A stretch of DNA of 6,879 bases from JACOYH01 sp964469735 (GTDB taxonomy: Bacteria; Patescibacteriota; Minisyncoccia; Minisyncoccales; MHMH01), in contig CAYXYS010000033.1 in the NCBI GenBank assembly GCA_964469735.1, positions 1 to 6,879 of the forward strand. Direction: 5' to 3'. Below, in pieces: positions 1 through 6,496 of this stretch; within the stretch, counting starts at the first letter, position 1; every line of letters starts with the position of its first letter. The position numbers and the translations under genes were made by a program. A model generated the notes under the pieces. It ran no database searches, had not been told where the DNA came from, and saw only the letters and a list, made by a program, of their open reading frames with translations.

Positions 1-200
1 ACGCTGCCTTTTTCTTCGGCTTAAGCACGGTTGTCTGCTTGTATAATAAAAAAGCCGGCGCTCTTTTTATGGCCGGCAGTTTTCTTGTTTCCATTTCCCG
101 AGTTTTTGGAGGAATCCATTGGCCCGCTGATATTTTGGCCGGAATTCTGGTGGGTTTATTGTCGGGCTGGCTGGTTTTAAAGATTTTTAAAAAATCCTAG
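1..200 (+). CDS. PAP2-family membrane phosphatase, C-terminal fragment
   Basis: Only the last 65 codons are present; the first complete codon is at 3 and the TAG stop at 198-200. The decisive motif is SRVFGGIHWPAD, which fits the third PAP2 phosphatase signature SR-x5-H-x3-D. In this family the His is the nucleophile and the Asp supports the active site. Hydrophobic stretches lie on both sides, and the protein ends with a membrane segment (ILAGILVGLLSGWLVLKIF) and a short basic tail, KKS, typical of a cytoplasmic end. Family members dephosphorylate lipid phosphates such as undecaprenyl diphosphate or phosphatidic-acid-type lipids at the membrane; the substrate cannot be told from this fragment. 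The first two signatures and the start lie outside the window. No terminator is visible after the stop, and the tRNA gene on the other strand begins four bases later. Family assignment is firm, subfamily is open. Confidence 0.85.
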   Translation, partial: AAFFFGLSTVVCLYNKKAGALFMAGSFLVSISRVFGGIHWPADILAGILVGLLSGWLVLKIFKKS

Positions 201-204
201 TCGG

Positions 205-288
205 TGCCGAAGGTGGGACTCGAACCCACAAGGGATTTCTCCCACAACATTTTGAGTGTTGCGTGTTTTCCAATTTCACCACTTCGGC
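205..288 (-). tRNA. tRNA-Leu, anticodon CAA (reads UUG)
   Basis: Read on the minus strand, the 84 nt fold into a complete class II tRNA. The acceptor stem GCCGAAG/CTTCGGC is perfectly paired (7 bp). The D stem is GTG/CAC with a GG-containing loop. The anticodon stem is CAACA/TGTTG with loop CTCAAAA, so the anticodon is CAA (plus-strand 252-254). The long variable arm GGGA-GAAA-TCCC has a GAAA tetraloop, and the T arm is GTGGG-TTCGAGT-CCCAC. The long variable arm and the CAA anticodon identify leucine. The discriminator base is A. The bases after it read CCG rather than CCA, so the CCA end is not encoded and must be added by a CCA-adding enzyme. The gene has its own promoter (314-342). It ends four bases from the stop of the convergent PAP2 gene, so any transcription beyond the mature 3' end runs antisense to that gene. 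Confidence 0.97.
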
Positions 289-313
289 CTAAAAATCAGT
301 AAAAACTTAGATT

Positions 314-342
314 AGTTTAGCAATTTTTTCTTCAATTGTCAA
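314..342 (-). promoter_or_regulatory. Promoter of tRNA-Leu
   Basis: On the minus strand a perfect -35 box TTGACA (342-337) is followed after exactly 17 bp by TAAACT (319-314). TGC stands directly before the -10, giving an extended -10 (TGn). The predicted start is near 307, about 19 nt before the mature tRNA 5' end at 288, a normal distance for a 5' leader removed by RNase P. The -35 overlaps the -35 of the divergent parA promoter by five bases. Confidence 0.75.
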
Positions 343-364
343 AAGAGAAGTTTTGTGGTAATTT
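336..364 (+). promoter_or_regulatory. Promoter of parA-parB
   Basis: On the plus strand, TTGTCA (336-341), a 17-bp spacer and TAATTT (359-364) form a sigma70-type promoter. TGG immediately before the -10 gives a TGn extension. Counting about seven bases past the -10 puts the transcription start at or next to the ATG at 371. No Shine-Dalgarno sequence lies between. The mRNA is therefore predicted to be leaderless. The -35 almost coincides with that of the tRNA-Leu promoter on the other strand. Box identity is read directly; the start site is an inference. Confidence 0.6.
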
Positions 365-370
365 AATTTA

Positions 371-1174
371 ATGCCGCGAATAATTGCAATTGCAAACCAG
401 AAAGGAGGAGTAGGTAAAAGTTCGGTAGCGACTAACTTGCCGGTTTTTTTGGCAGCTTGGGGGAAAAGAGTTTTGCTGGTCGATATGGATTCTCAAGCTA
501 ACGCCACTCTTTCTTTGGGAATAGCTCCAAGAAAGCTTCCCCTTTCGGTTTATCACGCGCTGATGGACCAGGTCAGTCCGTCGGCGGTTATAAGGAAAAG
601 TCCGTTTTTCGGATATGAAATTATGCCTGCTTCTCCGGATTTAGCCGGAGCTACTGTTGAGCTGGTCAATCTTGAAGATCGGGAATTCAAGCTGAGTCGG
701 ATATTAGACAAAGTGAAGGAATCTTACGATTACATATTAATAGATTCGCCCCCAAGCCTGGGAATGCTGACTCTTAACGCTCTTTGCGCAGCTGACGAAG
801 TGCTGATCCCCGTCCAATGCGAATATTTGGCTTTGGAGGGATTAGAACAGCTTTTGAATACCATAAAGCTCATCCAAGATAACCTTAAAAGCGATCTTAA
901 GATTGCCGGAGCTTTGTTGACGATGTATAGTAGAACCAGCCGCATTTCCAGAGAAGTATCTAAAGAAGTTAGGAGGGGATTCCCGGGATACGTTTTTGAC
1001 ACTGTAATACCTCGCCAGGTTGCTTTAGCTGAAGCTCCCAGGTTTGGAAAGACCATACTTCAATATGCCCCCACTTCTTTAGCAGCCCAGTCTTATCGAG
1101 AATTGGCTGAAGAATTATTAAAATTGGACACCATTTCTTCTAAAGAAGAGAGTCCGGTCATTAAAGAAAATTAA
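371..1174 (+). CDS. parA: ParA/Soj-family chromosome partitioning ATPase
   Basis: A 267-residue protein of normal length for chromosomal ParA (Soj). ParA ATPases bind DNA non-specifically as ATP dimers; ParB stimulates their ATPase, and the cycle moves replicated origins apart. Residues 11-18 (KGGVGKSS) are the deviant Walker A with the signature first Lys. VDMDSQANAT (37-46) is the A' region with the conserved Asp40; the usual DPQ is DSQ here. YILIDSPPS (121-129) is Walker B. The IPRQVALAEAPRFGKTI stretch near residue 214 and the downstream YRELAEELL helix are typical of Soj. A proline at residue 24, in the helix after Walker A, is unusual but the fold should tolerate it. The ATG is chosen because MPRIIAIANQKGG starts exactly where family members do. 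No ribosome-binding site precedes it, and the promoter suggests a leaderless message. parB follows after 54 nt, clearly in one operon. Confidence 0.95.
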   Translation: MPRIIAIANQKGGVGKSSVATNLPVFLAAWGKRVLLVDMDSQANATLSLGIAPRKLPLSVYHALMDQVSPSAVIRKSPFFGYEIMPASPDLAGATVELVNLEDREFKLSRILDKVKESYDYILIDSPPSLGMLTLNALCAADEVLIPVQCEYLALEGLEQLLNTIKLIQDNLKSDLKIAGALLTMYSRTSRISREVSKEVRRGFPGYVFDTVIPRQVALAEAPRFGKTILQYAPTSLAAQSYRELAEELLKLDTISSKEESPVIKEN

Positions 1175-1228
1175 TATGTCGCCTGTCCGGGACGTTGCAA
1201 CCCAAAATTAAGCGGCAAATTCGTTTAT

Positions 1229-2101
1229 ATGAAACAATCTTTCGGCAAGGGAATAGAATCGTTGATTCCTAAAAAATCCGGAGGCCAGGAAAAACCATCG
1301 AGAAAAAACGAGCCGATTTTCTATATTGAAATAGAGAAGATTAAATCCAATCCTTATCAGCCGCGGAAGAATTTTGATCAGGACGGTTTGAAGGCCCTTT
1401 CCGATTCGGTTAGAGAATACGGTATTATTCAGCCGCTTTTAGTAAGCCGCATCGAAAAGGAATCGGGAGATATAGAGTATCAGCTGGTTGCGGGCGAGCG
1501 GAGGCTTCTGGCTGCAAAGATGGTCGGTTTAAAGCAGGTGCCGGTAATAGTCAGGGCTCCGACCGAGCGGGAAAAGCTGGAAGTTTCCATTATAGAAAAC
1601 GTCCAGAGGCTGGATCTTAATGCTATGGAAAAAGCCGAGGCTTACAAGAGGCTCCAGGACGAATTTAATTTTTATCAAAAAGATATAGCCAAGATGGTTG
1701 GAAAAAGTCGCGAGGCGGTTGCCAACACCATGAGGCTTCTTGATCTTCCCGAAGAGGCGAGAAGGGCTTTGAGAGAAGAGAGGATAAGCGAGGGGCATGC
1801 CAGAGCCATCCTCGGGATTGAAAAGCCGGAAAAGCGGAAAGCTCTTTTGGCTAAGATAATAAAAGACGGGATTAGCGTGAGAGAAGCAGAGAGCTTCTCT
1901 CAAAAATTGAGAATTTGGCAGCCGACAGTAAGAAAAATCTCAGCAGCCTCTAAGGAGATGAAAGACTTGGAAGAGAAAATAAAAGGAACTTTAGGCATTA
2001 AAGATATAAAGCTTCGAGCCGAAGGCGGAAGGCACAAGCTTACAGTTATCTTTTCTTCCGGAAAAGAAATAGAAAAATTTTTGGGAAGATTCCAATCTTA
2101 A
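1229..2101 (+). CDS. parB: ParB/Spo0J-family partitioning CTPase and DNA-binding protein
   Basis: A 290-residue ParB of usual length. ParB binds parS sites near the replication origin, closes into a CTP-dependent sliding clamp, spreads along DNA and activates ParA. The N-terminal FGKGIESLIP (5-14) matches the short ParA-interacting segment. The CTP-binding domain shows NPYQPRKNF (about 41-49), the GERR box (89-92) and ENVQR (123-127). A helix-turn-helix spans about 148-170 (YQKDIAKMVGKSREAVANTMRLL). The C-terminal dimer domain, about 225-290, follows a charged linker. The gap after parA (1175-1228) contains no stop in the parB frame but also no ATG, GTG or TTG in that frame, so the ATG at 1229 is the only start. 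I see no Shine-Dalgarno sequence and no convincing separate promoter, so co-transcription with parA is inferred. The TAA overlaps the stop codon of the convergent RSH gene. No parS consensus occurs in the window. Confidence 0.95.
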   Translation: MKQSFGKGIESLIPKKSGGQEKPSRKNEPIFYIEIEKIKSNPYQPRKNFDQDGLKALSDSVREYGIIQPLLVSRIEKESGDIEYQLVAGERRLLAAKMVGLKQVPVIVRAPTEREKLEVSIIENVQRLDLNAMEKAEAYKRLQDEFNFYQKDIAKMVGKSREAVANTMRLLDLPEEARRALREERISEGHARAILGIEKPEKRKALLAKIIKDGISVREAESFSQKLRIWQPTVRKISAASKEMKDLEEKIKGTLGIKDIKLRAEGGRHKLTVIFSSGKEIEKFLGRFQS

Positions 2102-4272
2102 ATCTTATGAACGGCGGTTACGCCGTCTATTGATTTTAACTGAGCGAAGAGCCCGTCCAGCTCTTCCAATCCCGACACATTAACTTTAATTTTGGTGACT
2201 ACTGTTTTGTCCGATGGCCGCAGTTCGGAGTAATGGCTGAGAATGCCTATTCCCATTTTGTTGACAGTCGAAAGTATATCTCTGGAAAATCCAATTCTGT
2301 CTCGTCCTTCTATTTCTATTAGAACGGAATAAGGCAATTCTTCCCCTTCCCAGGTTGCCTCCACTATCTTGTGGGGCCATTTTTTTTGGGCCCTGATTAA
2401 ATTAAGGCAGTTTTCTCTATGGATTGAAGCGCCTCTATTCCTTGTTATATAAGCCTTAATGGGTTGTCCGGGCTTGGGCAGACAGCATTTGGCTAAAAAA
2501 ACTTGCATGCCCTTTTGTCCGGCCAAAGATATGCCGCCTGTTTTTCCTCCGGATACTTTTTTGAGCTTGAAAGCAAGCTTTTGGGGCTGGGAAAAGAATT
2601 CTTTTTCTTTGAATATTTTTTTTAGGATTTCTCTGGGAGAAACTTCGCCTTCTCCTACGGCCACCAAAAGACCCTCCAAATCCTTATAGGAGAAGAACTT
2701 CAGCATTTCTTCTTTTTTTGAGTGTTCCAAGCCGGCAAATGAAATTCCCTTGAATTCTTTTAGCGATTCATCGAGCATTTTTACTCCTCTGGCCAAATTT
2801 TCCGGCCGGGATTCCTGCTTCAGCCAGCTTTTTATCCTTGAGCGGGCTATGCTGGTTTTTGCAAACTCAAGCCAGGCCCTGGAGGGTTTTTTGTTTTTGT
2901 CGGTTATTATTTCCACCACATCTCCATTCCTGAGGGCATGGGACAAAGCGACCATCTTGCCGTTAACTTTGGCCCCGGCGCATTTATTACCGATTTCCGT
3001 ATGGACGGTGTAGGCGAAATCGACAGGCGTGGCTCCTTCGGGCAAGTCTATAACGTCGCCGCGAGGGGTGAATACGAATATCCGGTGCTTAAAGAAATCA
3101 ATCTTCAACGTTTCCAAAAACTCTTTTGATTTGGAAACGTCTTTCTGCCAGTCTCTTAACTGCTGGACCCAGGCAAATTTGTTTCTTTGGGCGCCCAAGT
3201 CGATTCCCTGTTTATAGGCCCAATGGGCGCAGATTCCGTTTTCCGCTTCTTCATGCATTTCTTTGGTTTTTATCTGGAATTCAGTAAGCTTTCCGTCAAT
3301 GCAAAAAACGGTAGTGTGCAGCCCCTGGTATCCGTTGGGTTTAGGCAGGGCAATGAAGTCTTGTATCTTTTGCGGTAGCGGCTTCCAGTGCTTGTGTATG
3401 GCTCCCAAGGCCTTGTAGCAGGAGGTAACGTCTTTGACGATAATTCTAAGAGCAACCAGGTCGTAAATTTTCTCAAAATTCATGTCGTATCTTAGCAGTT
3501 TTTGGTATAGGCTCCAGTAAGATTTGGCCCTGGAATGCATATCGAGTATTTTTACTCCCTCTTTGAGCAGTATTTTTTTTAAGGCCGGTTGGACTTTTTC
3601 TAAATAGGTCTTTCTTTTTTCGTATCTTTCCTTAACATTGTTCATCAGCCATTCGTATTCTCTGGGATAAAGGAATGGAAAAGCCAATCCTTCCAGCTCC
3701 ACTTTCATTTCTCCCATTCCCAGTCTATCAGCCAACGGGGCGTATATTTCCAGGGTTTCCAGGGCGATTCGTCTGCGCTTTTCCGGAGGCAGAGAGCCGA
3801 GAGTTTCCATATTATGAAGCCTGTCAGCCAGTTTTATCAAAACCACTCTCAAATCTTCGCCCATAGCAAAGAACATTTTTCTTAGGTTTTCGGCTCTTTT
3901 ATCTATGGGCTCCTCAACCCTTTCTTCGACAGTCTTGATTTCCATACCGCTTTCGGGATAGCGCAACTTACCAAGCTTACTGACTCCGGCCACTAAAAAG
4001 GCGACTTCGTTCCCGAATTCCTTTTCAATGTCCCGGAGAGTTTTATCCGTGTCGTCGACTACGTCGTGGAGAAGCCCGGCAGCGATCGTTTTTGAGTCAA
4101 GGCTCATTTGGGTAAGAATTTCAGCTACTCTTATGGGGTGGATGATGTAGTCTTCTCCGGAGGCTCTTTTTTGTCCGGCATGAGCGGCCTGAGCGAATTC
4201 CAACGCTTTCTTTGTCAGCTTTTGGTCGGAGCCGTTCCTGATAATTTTTTGTATTATTTTCGGAGTTGACAT
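2098..4272 (-). CDS. rel: Bifunctional (p)ppGpp synthetase/hydrolase (RelA/SpoT homologue)
   Basis: A full-length long RSH of 724 residues, the cytoplasmic enzyme that makes and degrades the alarmone (p)ppGpp. The N-terminal HD hydrolase domain (about 20-180) has His45 (YIIHP), His69-Asp70 (HDVVDDT) and Asp150 (LADRLHNM), so hydrolysis looks intact, although the usual ED pair after HD reads DD. About 14 extra residues sit near 103-127. The synthetase domain (about 240-356) keeps RAK (248-250), Asp271 (YDLVALR), PKPNGYQGLHTT and Glu331 (EFQIKTKEMH). The motif normally RxKD reads KIQD (302-305). A TGS domain (about 396-457), a helical region, a zinc-finger-like segment with Cys596, Cys597 and Cys622, and an ACT domain (about 648-724) follow; these regulatory domains sense ribosome and tRNA state in Rel proteins. 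The ATG at 4272 is supported by a promoter ending 18 bases upstream; no Shine-Dalgarno is seen. The gene is separated from topA by a terminator and overlaps the parB stop. Confidence 0.95.
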   Translation of the reverse strand: MSTPKIIQKIIRNGSDQKLTKKALEFAQAAHAGQKRASGEDYIIHPIRVAEILTQMSLDSKTIAAGLLHDVVDDTDKTLRDIEKEFGNEVAFLVAGVSKLGKLRYPESGMEIKTVEERVEEPIDKRAENLRKMFFAMGEDLRVVLIKLADRLHNMETLGSLPPEKRRRIALETLEIYAPLADRLGMGEMKVELEGLAFPFLYPREYEWLMNNVKERYEKRKTYLEKVQPALKKILLKEGVKILDMHSRAKSYWSLYQKLLRYDMNFEKIYDLVALRIIVKDVTSCYKALGAIHKHWKPLPQKIQDFIALPKPNGYQGLHTTVFCIDGKLTEFQIKTKEMHEEAENGICAHWAYKQGIDLGAQRNKFAWVQQLRDWQKDVSKSKEFLETLKIDFFKHRIFVFTPRGDVIDLPEGATPVDFAYTVHTEIGNKCAGAKVNGKMVALSHALRNGDVVEIITDKNKKPSRAWLEFAKTSIARSRIKSWLKQESRPENLARGVKMLDESLKEFKGISFAGLEHSKKEEMLKFFSYKDLEGLLVAVGEGEVSPREILKKIFKEKEFFSQPQKLAFKLKKVSGGKTGGISLAGQKGMQVFLAKCCLPKPGQPIKAYITRNRGASIHRENCLNLIRAQKKWPHKIVEATWEGEELPYSVLIEIEGRDRIGFSRDILSTVNKMGIGILSHYSELRPSDKTVVTKIKVNVSGLEELDGLFAQLKSIDGVTAVHKI
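2111..2126 (+). terminator. Possible terminator hairpin for parA-parB, inside the RSH gene end
   Basis: ACGGCG and CGCCGT pair perfectly (6 bp, GC-rich) around the loop GTTA, ten bases after the parB stop. The following plus-strand bases CTATTGATTTT are only moderately T-rich, so this is a weak intrinsic terminator candidate. The same bases encode the last residues of the RSH protein (GVTAV). No T-run follows on the minus strand, so it would not stop the RSH transcript. Confidence 0.3.
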
Positions 4273-4290
4273 TTCTTGAGATTACATTGT

Positions 4291-4319
4291 ATTGTATGCC
4301 AGAGCACTTTAAAAATCAA
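4291..4319 (-). promoter_or_regulatory. Promoter of the RSH gene
   Basis: On the minus strand TTGATT (4319-4314) is followed by a 17-bp spacer and TACAAT (4296-4291), a good sigma70-type pair. A second TACAAT-like hexamer overlaps five bases further on. The predicted start is around 4284, which leaves a leader of only about 12 nt (TAATCTCAAGAA) before the ATG at 4272. That leader has no Shine-Dalgarno match. The promoter lies downstream of the topA terminator, so RSH is probably transcribed on its own. Confidence 0.6.
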
Positions 4320-4335
4320 GGATAAGCAGGAGTGT

Positions 4336-4372
4336 AAAATAAAAAAGCGCTTTTTTAGGAAGAGCGCTTTTT
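4336..4372 (-). terminator. Rho-independent terminator of topA
   Basis: Eighteen bases beyond the topA stop, the minus strand reads AAAAAGCGCT, an 11-nt loop, then AGCGCTTTTT (plus-strand 4363-4372 and 4342-4351). That is a perfect 10-bp stem with a GCGC core. The T-run continues as TTTTTTATTTT past the stem. Because both arms carry A/T tails the hairpin could also act on the plus strand, but no plus-strand gene ends here. Confidence 0.85.
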
Positions 4373-4389
4373 AATTCAAAATTATATGT

Positions 4390-6429
4390 TTATTCTTTAA
4401 TGTATCCGCATTCCTTATTGGAGCATTTTACTTTTTTATTTTTTTCCACCAATAAGGAGCCGCACTTAGGGCATTTTTCTCCGGTGGGTTTGTCCCAAAG
4501 GGCGAAGTCGCAGTCGGGGAAGCGGTTGCATCCGTAGAATATCTTCTTTCTTTTGGTCCTTTTTTCAACCAATTCTCCTTTTCCGCATTTCGGACATTTA
4601 ACCCCCAGAATATTTTCCGGAAGAGATTCTGTATATTTGCATTCGGGAAACTTGGAACAGGCGTAGAATTTTCCGAATCTCCCCAGTTTTATTATTAAGG
4701 GAGCGCCGCATTTTGGGCAGGTTTTGTCGGTCGATTTTTCCGTGAAGCCTTTTTTCTGGACCGCTTCATATTTTTTTTCCAGGTTTTCGGCGAAGGGCCC
4801 GTAGAATTCTCCAATGATTTTTTTCCATTGGGTTTTGCCTTCGGCAATCTCGTCCAGCTTTTCCTCCATTTCGGCGGTAAACTTAATATCAACGATTTTC
4901 GGGAAATGTTCTACCAGCAAATCGTTTACCACCAGGCCCATTTCAGTAGGCTGAAAATACCGCTTTTCGTTTTTTTCTATATAATTTCTGTCTTGGATGG
5001 TAGAAATAATCGGAGCGTAAGTAGAGGGCCTTCCTATTCCTTCTGCCTCCAGCGCCTTAATCAAGCTGGCTTCGGTATATCTGGCTGGCGGTTGGGTAAA
5101 GTGCTGATCGCGATTTAGTTCTAAAAGCTTGAGTAGCTCTTCTTTTTCCAAAATAGGCAGTTCTAATTCTTCGTATTTTATGGGATAAACCCTCAAGAAT
5201 CCGTCGAATTTCAACGTTTGGCCGTTGGCTCTAAAAGTATATTCTTTAGCTTTAATATCGACTGCCATCGAATCGAAAACAGCGGAAGCCATTTGGCATG
5301 CTATAAACCTTTGCCAAATGAGCTGGTAAAGCTTCACCTGATTTTCTTCCGCCTTTGCTTCGGATTTTAAGCTATCGGGGGTTCGCTCCGGAAAAGTCGG
5401 CCTTATGGCCTCGTGAGCTTCTTGGGCCCGGCCTTTACTCTTATATTTTCTGAACTGGTGGTATTCCGATCCGTAGGTTTCTGTTATGAATTTTTTGGCC
5501 GTGCTCAAAGCAAGCCCGGAAAGGTTGAGAGAATCGGTTCTGTGGTAAGTGATAAATCCTCTTTCATAGAGGTTTTGGGCGATTCTCATGGTTAACCTTG
5601 CCGGGAACCGCAGTTTTTTCCAGGCATCCTGCTGGAGTGTGGAAGTAGTAAAGGGCGGCAGGGGATTTTTTCTAGCCCCTTTTTTTTCTATATTTTCCAC
5701 TCTGTATTCGGCTCCCTCCAAATCTTTGACTATTTTTTCCGCTTCTTTCCCGTTTTTTATTTCCAGCTTCTCTATTGGCTTGCCGCCTTTTTTATTTAAA
5801 ATTGCCTCAAATGAAAGAGGCTGAACCTCTCTCATTTTTTTTAGGAGGGCGGTGATTGTCCAATATTCCTGAGGGATAAAGTTTTCAATTTTTCTCTCCC
5901 GTTCGACTACTAATCTAACGGCGACTGATTGTACTCTTCCTGCCGATAATCCACGAGCCACTTTTTTCCATAAGAAAGGAGAGAGCTTGTATCCCACGAT
6001 TCTGTCTAAAATTCTTCTGGCTTGTTGGGCATTAACTATGTTTACGTTTATCTTTCTGGGTTTTTCCAGGGCTTCCATTATGGCTTGCTTGGTGATTTCA
6101 TGGAAGACGATTCTTTGGTAGGGATTTTTACCGTTCAAGTTGAGTGTTTGGGCTAAATGCCAAGCAATGGCCTCCCCCTCTCTGTCTTCATCGGTGGCTA
6201 GTATCGCCACATTGCTTTTTTCCAGCTCTTTTTTTAGGGCGGTAACCACTTTTCTGGATTTGGTCGGAATAACGTATTTGGGCTCAAAGTTTTTTTCAAC
6301 ATCGATGCCGAGTTCGCCTTTGGGTAAATCCCTGATGTGGCCATAAGAAGAAAGAACCTTGTATTGAGGCCCTAAAAACGATTGCAAAGTTTTAGATTTA
6401 GTTGGCGACTCTACTATTACCAGCTTCAT
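4390..6429 (-). CDS. topA: DNA topoisomerase I (type IA) with three zinc ribbons
   Basis: TopA relaxes negative supercoils by cutting one strand through a 5'-phosphotyrosine and passing the other strand through. The 679-residue protein has the TOPRIM domain at the N-terminus (MKLVIVESPTKSK with Glu7; TDEDREGEAIAW with Asp80, Asp82 and Glu84 as metal ligands). It also has the LSAGRVQSVA motif (161-170) and the active-site Tyr295 in ITYHRTDS; the commoner sequence is YMRTDS, so one neighbour is changed but Tyr, Arg and Asp remain. QEAHEAIRPT and GRPSTYAPIISTI are further family signatures. The C-terminus carries three Cys4 ribbons: Cys571/574/591/597, Cys612/615/634/640 and Cys653/656/669/674. 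The ATG at 6429 gives the canonical start. A TTG two codons upstream (6435-6433) is in frame but lies only about two bases past the predicted transcription start, so it is unlikely to be used. There is no Shine-Dalgarno, a terminator follows, and mfd lies upstream on the same strand. Confidence 0.97.
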   Translation of the reverse strand: MKLVIVESPTKSKTLQSFLGPQYKVLSSYGHIRDLPKGELGIDVEKNFEPKYVIPTKSRKVVTALKKELEKSNVAILATDEDREGEAIAWHLAQTLNLNGKNPYQRIVFHEITKQAIMEALEKPRKINVNIVNAQQARRILDRIVGYKLSPFLWKKVARGLSAGRVQSVAVRLVVERERKIENFIPQEYWTITALLKKMREVQPLSFEAILNKKGGKPIEKLEIKNGKEAEKIVKDLEGAEYRVENIEKKGARKNPLPPFTTSTLQQDAWKKLRFPARLTMRIAQNLYERGFITYHRTDSLNLSGLALSTAKKFITETYGSEYHQFRKYKSKGRAQEAHEAIRPTFPERTPDSLKSEAKAEENQVKLYQLIWQRFIACQMASAVFDSMAVDIKAKEYTFRANGQTLKFDGFLRVYPIKYEELELPILEKEELLKLLELNRDQHFTQPPARYTEASLIKALEAEGIGRPSTYAPIISTIQDRNYIEKNEKRYFQPTEMGLVVNDLLVEHFPKIVDIKFTAEMEEKLDEIAEGKTQWKKIIGEFYGPFAENLEKKYEAVQKKGFTEKSTDKTCPKCGAPLIIKLGRFGKFYACSKFPECKYTESLPENILGVKCPKCGKGELVEKRTKRKKIFYGCNRFPDCDFALWDKPTGEKCPKCGSLLVEKNKKVKCSNKECGYIKE

Positions 6430-6444
6430 AATCAATGTTTTCTC

Positions 6445-6473
6445 AATTTAACATTATTTATGCAAAACGACAA
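6445..6473 (-). promoter_or_regulatory. Promoter of topA
   Basis: On the minus strand TTGTCG (6473-6468), a 17-bp spacer and TAAATT (6450-6445) form the promoter. TGT directly before the -10 adds an extended TGn element, the same architecture as the parA and tRNA-Leu promoters. The start is predicted at about 6438, leaving only some 8-9 nt before the ATG at 6429, with no Shine-Dalgarno sequence. Confidence 0.6.
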
Positions 6474-6496
6474 AATTATTATTTTCCATTACCATC

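Noticed and set aside
180..198. AT-rich palindrome GATTTTT/AAAAATC at the end of the PAP2 gene as a terminator for tRNA-Leu
   Set aside because: The arms have one G-C pair and essentially no loop, so a stable hairpin is unlikely.
1176..1211. 11-codon open frame (MSPVRDVATQN) between parA and parB as a possible leader peptide
   Set aside because: It has no ribosome-binding site, regulatory codon run or attenuator hairpin, and its length is what chance allows.
1175..1228. Unbroken in-frame path from the parA stop to parB, suggesting a read-through ParA-ParB fusion
   Set aside because: Eighteen codons without a stop is expected by chance quite often, and nothing indicates read-through of the TAA.
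2049..2067. TCTTTTC/GAAAAGA hairpin within parB as a terminator for the RSH transcript
   Set aside because: The stem is A/T-rich with only two G-C pairs and no T-run follows on the minus strand.
2186..6346. Many long open frames opposite to or within the RSH and topA genes
   Set aside because: They are antisense or shifted-frame shadows of two confidently identified genes and have no starts or domains of their own.
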